Below, one piece after another: positions 52,048 through 60,304 of a stretch of 64,000 nucleotides of DNA (its first letter is position 1; every line of letters starts with the position of its first letter). The DNA is from Chitinophaga skermanii (lineage in GTDB: Bacteria > Bacteroidota > Bacteroidia > Chitinophagales > Chitinophagaceae). The notes below the pieces were generated by a model that saw nothing but the letters and a program-made list of their open reading frames with translations, was not told where the DNA came from and made no database searches. The DNA lies in NCBI RefSeq assembly GCF_003259335.1, contig NZ_QLLL01000007.1, forward strand, positions 62,001 to 126,000, written 5' to 3'. The position numbers and the translations under genes are program-made.

Positions 52048-54996
52048 ATGGTAAAAACTCGATTGCTACAATCGTTCCTGTTATGCGCGCTATTCATTTT
52101 AGTGTCGAGCATAACATTTGCCCAATCTAAAGCCGTTTCTGGTAAGGTTTTAGATGAAACCGGTGGCCCAATTCCGGGTGCTACTGTACAAGTAAAAGGC
52201 ACATCGGTAGGTATAAGTACCGATGCTAGCGGAAATTTCACGATTAATGTGCCCCAAGGTGGTACAACCTTGATTGTATCATTCGTTGGATATGTGAAGA
52301 AAGAAGTGGCCATCGGGAACAATGCTTCACTTACTATTCAACTTCAACTCGAAAACACACAATTACAAGATGTAGTGGTGGTAGGTTATGGTACAGCCCG
52401 CAAAAAAGATTTAACGGGTGCCGTTGCCTCTATCCGTGCGAAGGATTTTAATAAAGGGATTGTAACCGCGCCAGATCAATTGATCCAAGGTAAAGTAGCC
52501 GGTTTGATGGTTATTAATAACAGTGGCGCTCCAGGGGCTGCTACTACGGTGCGTATTCGTGGTAACTCGTCTTTACGTACAGGTAACCAACCTTTGTACG
52601 TAGTAGACGGTGTACCGCTAGATGGAAGAACTGCTAAGCCCGCGTTTACAAGTGCCGTTGGTACTACTCCAGATGCTAACCCATTGAATTTCATTAACTC
52701 CAATGATGTAGCTTCTATGGAAGTACTGAAAGATGCTTCTGCTACTGCTATATATGGTTCACGTGGTTCAAATGGTGTGATTTTAATTACGACAAAACAA
52801 GGTGAGCCCGGTAAATCTAAATTAGACGTTAACTACTCAACAGGTTTTAGCAATGTGTTGAAGAAGTTAGATGTTCTAAGTGCCGATGAATACCGTTCTG
52901 CGCTTAAGCAATACAATATCAACAACGGCGATTTTGGTGGCAATGTAAATGCCATGGATGCGATTACCCAAACAGGTAATACCCAAAATATCAATCTCGC
53001 ACTAAGTGGTGGTAACGAAACCAGCAAATACAGGGCTTCTTTTGGTTTACTCGACCAAGAAGGTATTATCAAAAAAACCGGGTTGAAGAAATACACTGCT
53101 AACTTAAATGGTCGTTATACTTTCTTGGAAGATCAAAGGCTGGGTGTTGATTACAACGTTCAATTCTCGCATACTACAGAAATTCTAGCTCCTATCAGTA
53201 ACGATGCAGGTTTCCGTGGTAGCTTAATCACGCAAGCACTTCAATGGAATCCAACACGCCCGTTGTACAAGCCCGATGGCTCGCTCAACATCCTGGCGGA
53301 AGGTCAAGCTGTAAACCCAGTGGCCATGAGTAAAGCCAACGACGATAAAGTGAATATTAGCGGTATCCTCGCTTCTATTGCCCCATATTTCAAAATCACG
53401 AAGGATTTGGAATACCGTTTCGCATTCAGCATCAACCATTTTATGGGAGAACGTGAATCTCAAATTTCTTCTATTATCAACCTACCAGGTGTAGAAGGTA
53501 AAGGTGCAGCTTTCTATGGTACTGCGGTACTCAATTCCCAATTATTCACGCATACCCTTAGCTACAATAAGAAGCTTAACAACAGTTGGAATTTAGGTGC
53601 CGTTATTGGTTACGAATACCAAAAGTTCGATTATAAAGGTCGTACAATGGGTGCCAATACGTTCACTACGAATGCGATTTCTTATGTAGATGCTTTCCAA
53701 GATGCACCGCAAGTAAATACAAATATCAGCTCGTTCCGTAACCCTACTAGCGAGTTGCAATCAGTGTTTGGTCGTGTTAACTTGAACTACCGTGATAAGT
53801 ACTTTGTAACCACAACAGTGCGTGCCGATGGTTCTAGTAAGTTCGGAAAGGAGAACCGTTATGGTTATTTCCCAAGTTTCTCTGCGAAATGGGTTGCTTC
53901 AGGAGAAGATTTCTTGAAAGGAAATGGCGTGCTCGATTATTTGGCTTTCCGTGCCGGTTGGGGCATTACGGGTAACCAAGAGTTTCCTCCAGGAGCATCT
54001 CAAGAGCAATATGGTACTACGAATGCAGGTTCTGCCGGTTTACAAAACGTAGCCAATACGAAGTTGAAATGGGAAGAAACGAAACAATTGAACGTTGGTA
54101 TGGACTTCAACTTTGTGGGTAACCGCGTAACGGGTAATATCGATTACTTCCATAGAAATACCACTAATATTCTTTTCAACCTCCCTACAATTTTACCGGC
54201 ACCTTCCAGTACTTATTGGATCAATATCCCGGCAAATATTATCAACAAAGGGGTGGAAATATCTCTTCGAAGTGATATTGTTAAACACAATAAGTTCACA
54301 TGGAACTTGGGCGTAAATGCTACTTTCTTGCGTAACGAATTCACCAATTATGACGGTGCTCCTTTGTTAACAGGTGCTATCAACGGGCAAGGTTTAACTG
54401 GTGCTTCAGCACAACGTATTGCAAATGGTTATCCTTTGAACACGTTCTATGTTAGGAATTTTGAAGGTTTAGATAAAGATGGCCTTTCCATTTTTACAGA
54501 TGATGGTAAGTTCTTCATGAAGTCAAATCCGAATCCTAAAACGCTGATAGGTATCAATACGGAATTAACGTACGATAAGTTTTCACTTATTATGAGCGCT
54601 CACGGTGCATTTGGTTACGAAATTTATAATAATACCGCTAATGCTGTGTTACCTATCAATAACCTTGGCAATATGAATGTCGATAAAAAGCTAATTGGCA
54701 ACGGTGAAAATCCTAGTAATGCCATTACTACGTCGTCGCGCTACCTGGAAAGCGGTAATTTCTTAAAAATGGATAACGTTACCTTGACATACACTATTGG
54801 CAAATTGGGCAAGTATTTGAACAACGTGAATGTATTTGTTACGGGTCAAAACCTCTTCATTATTACGAAGTATAGTGGTTTCGATCCAGAGGTAAATACT
54901 GACAAAAACATGAACGGTGTTACTTCGCTAGGTATTGAGTACGGTCCATATCCAACTGCTAGAACAGTACAATTGGGCGTAAACTTCAGGTTATAA
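52048..54996 (+). CDS. SusC/RagA-type TonB-dependent outer-membrane transporter
   Basis: From the ATG at 52048 the product is 982 residues. Order: signal peptide (FLLCALFILVSSITFAQ), a CarboxypepD-regulatory-like domain (VSGKVLDETGGPIPGATVQVKGTSVGISTDASGNFTINVP), TonB box region (LQDVVVVGYGTARKKDLTGAVASI), plug with the SusC mark (LRTGNQPLYVVDGVPLD and IRGNSSLR), then the beta-barrel ending TARTVQLGVNFRL. It imports glycan fragments across the outer membrane with the SusD encoded 27 bases downstream. Substrate is not readable, but a downstream acetylesterase hints at an acetylated pectin-type glycan. Confidence 0.96.
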   Translation: MVKTRLLQSFLLCALFILVSSITFAQSKAVSGKVLDETGGPIPGATVQVKGTSVGISTDASGNFTINVPQGGTTLIVSFVGYVKKEVAIGNNASLTIQLQLENTQLQDVVVVGYGTARKKDLTGAVASIRAKDFNKGIVTAPDQLIQGKVAGLMVINNSGAPGAATTVRIRGNSSLRTGNQPLYVVDGVPLDGRTAKPAFTSAVGTTPDANPLNFINSNDVASMEVLKDASATAIYGSRGSNGVILITTKQGEPGKSKLDVNYSTGFSNVLKKLDVLSADEYRSALKQYNINNGDFGGNVNAMDAITQTGNTQNINLALSGGNETSKYRASFGLLDQEGIIKKTGLKKYTANLNGRYTFLEDQRLGVDYNVQFSHTTEILAPISNDAGFRGSLITQALQWNPTRPLYKPDGSLNILAEGQAVNPVAMSKANDDKVNISGILASIAPYFKITKDLEYRFAFSINHFMGERESQISSIINLPGVEGKGAAFYGTAVLNSQLFTHTLSYNKKLNNSWNLGAVIGYEYQKFDYKGRTMGANTFTTNAISYVDAFQDAPQVNTNISSFRNPTSELQSVFGRVNLNYRDKYFVTTTVRADGSSKFGKENRYGYFPSFSAKWVASGEDFLKGNGVLDYLAFRAGWGITGNQEFPPGASQEQYGTTNAGSAGLQNVANTKLKWEETKQLNVGMDFNFVGNRVTGNIDYFHRNTTNILFNLPTILPAPSSTYWINIPANIINKGVEISLRSDIVKHNKFTWNLGVNATFLRNEFTNYDGAPLLTGAINGQGLTGASAQRIANGYPLNTFYVRNFEGLDKDGLSIFTDDGKFFMKSNPNPKTLIGINTELTYDKFSLIMSAHGAFGYEIYNNTANAVLPINNLGNMNVDKKLIGNGENPSNAITTSSRYLESGNFLKMDNVTLTYTIGKLGKYLNNVNVFVTGQNLFIITKYSGFDPEVNTDKNMNGVTSLGIEYGPYPTARTVQLGVNFRL

Positions 54997-55023
54997 TTCA
55001 TCCATCATTAAACAGATTCCAAC

Positions 55024-56562
55024 ATGCGTTTATATAAATTTTTATTCGCAGCTGCGGCGTTTGCTATCATCGCGCCGTCGTGCACGAAACTAGATGAAGA
55101 ACTGCGTTCTACAATTACACGCGAACAAGCAGATTCCGTAATTACAGTACCATCACTGTTACTACGTGCCTATAATGGGTTGCAGCTACCTTACCAAGAC
55201 CAAAGTAATTTTTGGGCTTTGCAAGAAATGACATCCGATGAGGCTGTGGCGCCTACACGTGGTGGCGACTGGGATGATAACGGTGCATGGCGCTCGTTAA
55301 AATTGCACACCTGGGATGCCGATCATTCCACCGTTGGTGCTGCATTCAGGAACATTTTACAGCTACAGTTCTTTGCTACGAACGTACTAGAATTCAAACC
55401 ATCGCCACGACAAGCAGCCGAAGCTAAATTCTTACGTGCTTTCTCCATGTTCTCTACATTAGATGGTTGGGGACAAGTGCCATACCGCGAACCGAATGAA
55501 AACCTTTTATTACCACCGAAGGTATTAAAAGGCACAGAAGCGGCAGATTTCATCATTAAAGATTTAGAAGCAGTTATCAAAGATCTACCTACTGATGTGC
55601 CTGCCTTCACAGCTAGCCAGAATGCGGGTAAAGTATTGTTGATGAAGTTATATTTGAATAAAGGGGTATTTGCGAACCCTCGCCAACCTTCGTTCCAAGC
55701 AGCCGATATGCAAAAGGTAATCGCGCTAGCGGATGAAATTATTGCTACAGCTAAATATTCTATTACAGATAAGTACTTCGATAATTTCGCCCGCGACAAT
55801 AATCAAATCTCTACAGAAAATATCTTCACCCAAGAAAATGGACCCGGCTTAAGCACATCTCGCGCCGGTAATGCCGTTTTCTGCCATTGGGCACCTACGC
55901 TTCACTATAATCAAGATCCTAGCGGCTGGAATGGGTTTGCTACCACCGGGGAGTTCTATGATTTATTTGAAGCAACAGATGTTCGACGTGGTGGAGCATA
56001 TAAGAACGTAACTGAATTAACAGGTACCAAAGTGGGTTTCTTAATTGGTCAACAGATCAATAAAGACAGCGTTAAGCTAGTAGATCGTAAAGGCAATTTG
56101 CTCATATTTACCCGTCAACTAGCCTTGAAAGAATCTGGTAACGATCTTGAAGTAAAAGGCATTCGCGTGGTGAAATATCCACCAGATATGTTAACGGCCA
56201 ATGGTAAAAATAGTAACAGCGCAGAAAATGATTACGTGTTCTTCCGCTACGCAGATGTGTTATTAATGAAGGCGGAAGCCCAATTAAGAAGCGGTGCAAC
56301 AGGTGCCCTAACGATTGTAAATGACTTACGTACAAAACGTAAAGCTACGGCTCTTGGTGCTGTTACTTTAGATGATATCTTGAAAGAGCGCGGCCGTGAA
56401 TTCTATTGGGAAGGCTGGCGTAGGCAGGATTTGATCCGTTTTGGTAAGTTTACTGCAATCTGGGATTTGAAGCCCACAGATGATCCTAAATATATCTTAT
56501 TCCCTATTCCTAATAACGATCTTGCCGTAAACCCAAATCTCAAACAGAACGATGGTTATTGA
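55024..56562 (+). CDS. SusD/RagB-type glycan-binding lipoprotein
   Basis: A 512-residue lipoprotein: signal MRLYKFLFAAAAFAIIAPSC with the lipid cysteine at 20, TPR-like helices carrying the SusD core (AEAKFLRAFSMFSTLDGWGQVPYRE, FRYADVLLMKAEAQLRSG, LRTKRKATAL) and the C-terminal block LKERGREFYWEGWRRQDLIRFGKF then LFPIPNNDLAVNPNLKQNDGY. It is the lid and ligand-binding partner of the preceding SusC. Confidence 0.95.
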   Translation: MRLYKFLFAAAAFAIIAPSCTKLDEELRSTITREQADSVITVPSLLLRAYNGLQLPYQDQSNFWALQEMTSDEAVAPTRGGDWDDNGAWRSLKLHTWDADHSTVGAAFRNILQLQFFATNVLEFKPSPRQAAEAKFLRAFSMFSTLDGWGQVPYREPNENLLLPPKVLKGTEAADFIIKDLEAVIKDLPTDVPAFTASQNAGKVLLMKLYLNKGVFANPRQPSFQAADMQKVIALADEIIATAKYSITDKYFDNFARDNNQISTENIFTQENGPGLSTSRAGNAVFCHWAPTLHYNQDPSGWNGFATTGEFYDLFEATDVRRGGAYKNVTELTGTKVGFLIGQQINKDSVKLVDRKGNLLIFTRQLALKESGNDLEVKGIRVVKYPPDMLTANGKNSNSAENDYVFFRYADVLLMKAEAQLRSGATGALTIVNDLRTKRKATALGAVTLDDILKERGREFYWEGWRRQDLIRFGKFTAIWDLKPTDDPKYILFPIPNNDLAVNPNLKQNDGY

Positions 56563-56590
56563 TCAACGTATCAATAGGTTCGATCAAAAG

Positions 56591-56619
56591 AAAAGGTCAT
56601 TTTTCGGAATGACCTTTTC
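56591..56619 (+). terminator. Terminator after susD
   Basis: AAAAGGTCAT (56591-56600) pairs with ATGACCTTTT (56609-56618). Confidence 0.85.
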
Positions 56620-56797
56620 AAATTCTTTCATAAAAGGCTGCATTGGTAGCAGATTGTAATGTTTGTTAATACTAAAATCGGTAGCGTATAGATTGTAAAC
56701 TTTTACACCACAACTATCGCCCATTCCAATTATATGGTGATGGCAACTTTGTGCAGTGAAGCACGTGTTCAATCAGAAACACAGATAGCGTAGAAGT

Positions 56798-56907
56798 AGG
56801 GTTATACTCCTGTAACCCTGGCAGTTGTTTTGTGGAATTTTACAATTGCCGCTAGTGAATACGAAACAGGTAACTAATCACTTAGATGGGTTGCCTGTTT
56901 CGTTTTT
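56798..56907 (+). ncRNA. Possible small RNA ending in an intrinsic terminator
   Basis: AGGGTTA (56798-56804) and TAACCCT (56813-56819) form a hairpin; further on ACGAAACAGG (56861-56870) pairs with CCTGTTTCGT (56894-56903), extended by AAC/GTT, and is followed by TTTTT. susD already has its own terminator, so this structure may end a short separate transcript. No strong promoter was found; it could also be a second-line terminator. Confidence 0.35.
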
Positions 56908-56916
56908 ATATGGAAT

Positions 56917-56930
56917 CGTTGCCGGCAACG
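56917..56930. promoter_or_regulatory. Perfect 14-bp palindrome before the acetylesterase
   Basis: CGTTGCCGGCAACG is its own reverse complement and lies about 65 bases before the esterase start, immediately after a terminator. CG-centred palindromes of this size are typical of LacI-family operators. The regulator is unknown. Confidence 0.4.
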
Positions 56931-56994
56931 TTTGCGCAACTTTTTTCCATTTTCTCTCCAAAATACAATAGCATTGTATCATAATTTTCACCCA

Positions 56995-57756
56995 ATGATC
57001 AAGCATTTTATCTTCCACGTTATGCTGCTAGCGGGCATTTGCAGTCCTCTTAAAGAAGATCTGCAACACGTTACTGTATACCTAATAGGCGACTCAACTA
57101 TGTCGATCAAGGAAGTGAAAGCTTATCCAGAAACCGGTTGGGGAATGCCATTCGCCTATTTTTTTGATTCAACTGTTACTGTGGATAACCGTGCTAAAAA
57201 TGGACGAAGTACAAGAACTTTTATTGCTGAAGATCGCTGGCGACCAATTCTTGAAACGCTTCAACCAGGCGATTATGTATTTATTCAATTTGGTCATAAT
57301 GATGAATCTAAGGAGAAAACAGATCGTTATACTACTCCAGAACAGTATACGGCTAACTTGGAGAAATTCGTCAATGAAGCTCGTACTAAACAGGCTTACC
57401 CAGTGTTATTAACACCGGTTAGCCGCCGTAGCTTCGATAGTGCTGGAAAGGTTAAAGAAACCCACGCTGCCTACGCCGCATTAGTAAAGGCTGTAGCCGC
57501 CAAGTTGCAAGTGCCCTTGATCGACTTGAATGAATCAAGTAAAGCCTTGTACCAGTCATTCGGCCCGGTTTATTCGAAACTACTATTCTTACAACTCGCA
57601 CCAAACGAGCATCCCAACTATCCCCTCGGTAAAAACGACAATACCCATTTCAATGAACTGGGTGCTAGGATGATTGCTCAATTGGTACTAAACGATATGC
57701 GCAATTTGCAATTGCCGTTGACGAAACGAATTGTCGTAAGCCAACAGAAACTTTGA
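56995..57756 (+). CDS. SGNH-family rhamnogalacturonan acetylesterase-like protein
   Basis: An exported hydrolase of 253 residues from the ATG at 56995. SGNH blocks are clear: block I LIGDSTMS (Ser34), GWGMPF, block III FIQFGHNDESK, and block V NDNTHFNELGARM. The N-terminus is a signal peptide; its cysteine at 16 in AGIC is not a good lipobox. The best match is to rhamnogalacturonan acetylesterases (RhgT/YesT type), which deacetylate pectin backbone sugars. It lies downstream of SusC/SusD but behind two terminators, so it has its own promoter, perhaps controlled through the palindrome upstream. Confidence 0.84.
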   Translation: MIKHFIFHVMLLAGICSPLKEDLQHVTVYLIGDSTMSIKEVKAYPETGWGMPFAYFFDSTVTVDNRAKNGRSTRTFIAEDRWRPILETLQPGDYVFIQFGHNDESKEKTDRYTTPEQYTANLEKFVNEARTKQAYPVLLTPVSRRSFDSAGKVKETHAAYAALVKAVAAKLQVPLIDLNESSKALYQSFGPVYSKLLFLQLAPNEHPNYPLGKNDNTHFNELGARMIAQLVLNDMRNLQLPLTKRIVVSQQKL

Positions 57757-57799
57757 TACTCAGCCAACTTAGCAAGTTCCTCTAGTTGAAAAAGGAAGC

Positions 57800-57823
57800 G
57801 GGAACGCAGTGTGGAGCGTTCCC
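57800..57823 (+). terminator. Terminator of the acetylesterase
   Basis: GGGAACGC (57800-57807) pairs with GCGTTCCC (57816-57823), followed by a CT-rich tail; GAAG/CTTC extends the stem. Confidence 0.8.
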
Positions 57824-57997
57824 CTTCTATCTTTTCATGAATACCCATTTGTAAGTATTGATTCTTTAATTTTTCTGCTCGATTTTTGCGCATTGAAAAA
57901 GCGCAAAATTAATACGAAGGTCGTGTGCGCCGGCCTAAGCTTTTGAGAGTTTAAGCGCTGTAATGACAGGCTTGCAATATTTGAGTTTTTTATAAGG

Positions 57998-58029
57998 AGA
58001 GTGCCTACTTACCAAGGCGCTCTTTTTTT
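57998..58029 (+). terminator. Second terminator-like hairpin just before the methyltransferase
   Basis: AGAGTGCCT (57998-58006) pairs with AGGCGCTCT (58015-58023) with one T-G pair, followed by seven T. It insulates the methyltransferase from upstream transcription. Confidence 0.75.
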
Positions 58030-58062
58030 ATGCCTACGAGGAAAATTTCCATGGTATTAGAA

Positions 58063-58084
58063 TTGTCCGTAAGTTTGTCCGTAA
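58063..58084 (+). repeat. Direct repeat abutting the methyltransferase start codon
   Basis: TTGTCCGTAA occurs at 58063-58072 and 58075-58084, twelve bases apart, ending exactly at the base before the ATG. The second copy also supplies the in-frame TAA that fixes the start. It may be a binding site for the methyltransferase itself or a regulator; that is inference. Confidence 0.5.
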
Positions 58085-60304
58085 ATGGTGAATACAAAGT
58101 TTTACTTGGATAAGGCGGATAAGCATGGCTTGTACCCTATTCACTTGTGCATCCGGCAAAAAGATGTGCAGGTGAAGGTGTCGATTGGAGAGAAGATTCG
58201 TTTTAGTGATTGGGACCGGAAATCCCAGCAGCTGGTAGATAAAGCAGAAGGTAGCGCTTACCTGAACCAATTTTTATTCTTCCTTAAACAAAACATCGAA
58301 CAGTATATCGCCGCCACACCGCATACGCAGCATACGGCCAAGAAACTGAAAGAAAAGATCTTGTCGTTGGTGAAAAGTCGGAAAGAAAATACCCAAGTAA
58401 AGCTCACTACTCAAAATGTTCCCAATTATTCCAAAGGAAAGAAAGTGTTCACTTTTATTGACTTATTCGCCGGTGCCGGCGGGTTTAGTGAAGGGTTCTT
58501 ACAAGCAGAAGCCAATAAAAAGCTGTTCAATTTCCTGCTAGCCAGCGATATAAACGAGAACTGTGAATTAACGCACCTGGCAAGGTATAACTACCAATTG
58601 GGACTGAATATGTCGTTCCTAAAACAGGACATTACTGAACCAGGTTTCCTCGAAAACTTACGTTCTAAGCTCCATGGCCAAACTGTAGATGTAGTTTGCG
58701 GTGGCCCGCCTTGTCAAAGTTTTAGCTTGGCTGGAAAGCGCCGTAAGTTTGATAAAAAGGATGACTTGTTTGCCCATTACCTGGAAGTCATCAAGCAACT
58801 CCGGCCTAAGTATTTCGTTATGGAGAACGTAAAAGGTATTCTTACGAAAGACGGGGGAAAGATCGCGGAAAGGATCTTACGGGATATCCGTTCTATTGTA
58901 GATACCCAGGAGTTATCTCCCCTATTCCTGTTCCTGCAAAAGATTAGAAAAGAAATTACTACTTCTGCCTTTGTATTCGATAGTTACTTACAGCGTATGC
59001 AATTCGAAATGCATGCTGATAGTGTATTGGATGATTTGAAGGCGAAATATATACAAACTGTAGAAGCTCGTTTTAAAGCCTTGCTACCGAAGATTGTAAG
59101 CTATAAAACAAGCAAAACCGACGAAAGTATCAATACAATCAGGCATGGCTTTTCTTTGTTAAGAAGAAACAAGGAACTAGCTGCTATTCGTAAACATATC
59201 ATTCACGAGAAATCGATGAGTAATGTGGATAACGATTTCTTCGCGGAAGATTTCGACCAGTTCTTGGCTTCTATTAGTCCCGGTGCCATTGTGCAGAAAA
59301 TCCACGATGCGCTGAAAACATTGAAACCCGGTCGTGCTTACAGCACAGCTGCCAAGGAAATTGTGCAAGCATTGGAAATCTACACGTATTCGTTCGACGA
59401 ATGCATCCAAGGCCTGCAAACTTTCATGAAAAAAGCAAAGCAACAAAAGGATTTTGATAGCCTCCTTTCAAAAGCCCGTTTATACAATATAGATGCACCC
59501 TTTGTGGCACTAGCGTCCGATTATGGTGTACCGCAAAACCGCGAACGGGTGTTATTTATCGGTTGTAGAAAAGACCAAGCGCTAATTACCAAAGTACCAC
59601 CCACAGTAAGCGCAAAGGAAAAGGTAACGGTATTTGAAGCACTCTACGATTTAGATTTCTTAGGAAATGACGAAGAGAAGTTCGACTACGAATCCGCTAG
59701 CATTAAAAAGAAATACGGCCTTAAGAAATGGCAAGCGCACCTGAAAAAACGTGCGGTAGACGGTAGTTTACATGATAATGGTTTGTCGTATGCAGAATGG
59801 AGCCGTAAAGGAAGGCTAAATGGACGTTTCGAAAATGCCAAGCCCCCTTTTTATGTACGCAGTTTTGAAGAATTGCAAGATAAAAGAGCCCAAGTAGTGG
59901 CGCCTCTACTCAACCACAAAACGAGTAAACAGAAAGAAGAGGTATTAAAGCGCTTAGAAGTTATTCTACAAACTGGGAATTACGCTAAATCCCGTGAAAA
60001 GCTAGAACAACAAGGCTTAGCATCCGATAAAAGGAACTACAATGTGCTAAAACCACATGAACAAAGTCCTACCGTGGTAACCATTCCCGACGATTATATT
60101 CACTTTGCCAGTCCTAGAGCACTCACAGTACGTGAAATGGCGCGTTTACAATCCTTCGATGATTCTTTCGTATTCCAAGGGAAACGCTCTACCGGTGGTG
60201 ATATGCGTAAACTCGAGGTACCGCAATTCACGCTTGTAGGTAATGCTGTGCCGCCATTAATGGCGCATGCTGTTGCGTTGGAGATATTAAAACATATTCA
60301 ATAA
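58085..60304 (+). CDS. DNA cytosine-5 methyltransferase with integrase-arm-like N-terminus
   Basis: A 739-residue enzyme that transfers methyl groups to cytosine C5. Catalytic blocks: motif I FIDLFAGAGGFSEGF (124-138), motif IV with nucleophile Cys210 in GGPPCQSFS, motif VI ENVKGI (247-252), motif VIII QNRERVLFIG (484-493), motif IX RALTVREMARLQSF and motif X GNAVPP (719-724). Residues 1-100 do not belong to the enzyme: NTKFYLDKADKHGLYPIHLCI, VSIGEKIRFSDWDRKSQQL and a helical tail match the arm-type DNA-binding domain found at the N-terminus of Bacteroidota tyrosine recombinases. Between motifs VI and VIII lie about 230 residues, mostly helical, against roughly 40-60 in small enzymes. The ATG at 58085 directly follows a stop codon. 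No restriction endonuclease is adjacent. It converges with a mismatch-glycosylase gene and overlaps it by 7 bases. Confidence 0.92.
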   Translation: MVNTKFYLDKADKHGLYPIHLCIRQKDVQVKVSIGEKIRFSDWDRKSQQLVDKAEGSAYLNQFLFFLKQNIEQYIAATPHTQHTAKKLKEKILSLVKSRKENTQVKLTTQNVPNYSKGKKVFTFIDLFAGAGGFSEGFLQAEANKKLFNFLLASDINENCELTHLARYNYQLGLNMSFLKQDITEPGFLENLRSKLHGQTVDVVCGGPPCQSFSLAGKRRKFDKKDDLFAHYLEVIKQLRPKYFVMENVKGILTKDGGKIAERILRDIRSIVDTQELSPLFLFLQKIRKEITTSAFVFDSYLQRMQFEMHADSVLDDLKAKYIQTVEARFKALLPKIVSYKTSKTDESINTIRHGFSLLRRNKELAAIRKHIIHEKSMSNVDNDFFAEDFDQFLASISPGAIVQKIHDALKTLKPGRAYSTAAKEIVQALEIYTYSFDECIQGLQTFMKKAKQQKDFDSLLSKARLYNIDAPFVALASDYGVPQNRERVLFIGCRKDQALITKVPPTVSAKEKVTVFEALYDLDFLGNDEEKFDYESASIKKKYGLKKWQAHLKKRAVDGSLHDNGLSYAEWSRKGRLNGRFENAKPPFYVRSFEELQDKRAQVVAPLLNHKTSKQKEEVLKRLEVILQTGNYAKSREKLEQQGLASDKRNYNVLKPHEQSPTVVTIPDDYIHFASPRALTVREMARLQSFDDSFVFQGKRSTGGDMRKLEVPQFTLVGNAVPPLMAHAVALEILKHIQ

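Larger units (their letters stand above)
56563..56994. other. 432-base gap with possible small RNA and a palindrome
   Basis: Contains the susD terminator, a hairpin AGGGTTA/TAACCCT (56798-56819), a second terminator (56861-56907), and a perfect palindrome at 56917-56930. No protein-coding gene is supported; a 62-codon minus-strand frame here has no family features. Confidence 0.55.
57757..58084. other. 328-base gap before the methyltransferase
   Basis: Holds the esterase terminator, a second terminator-like hairpin (57998-58029) and a direct repeat at 58063-58084. No coding region is supported between; no promoter with a full -33/-7 pair is visible. Confidence 0.55.

Noticed and set aside
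57757..58084. Restriction endonuclease partner of the methyltransferase
   Set aside because: No protein-coding gene lies in the gap, and the genes on either side (acetylesterase, TonB_C-like protein) are not nucleases.
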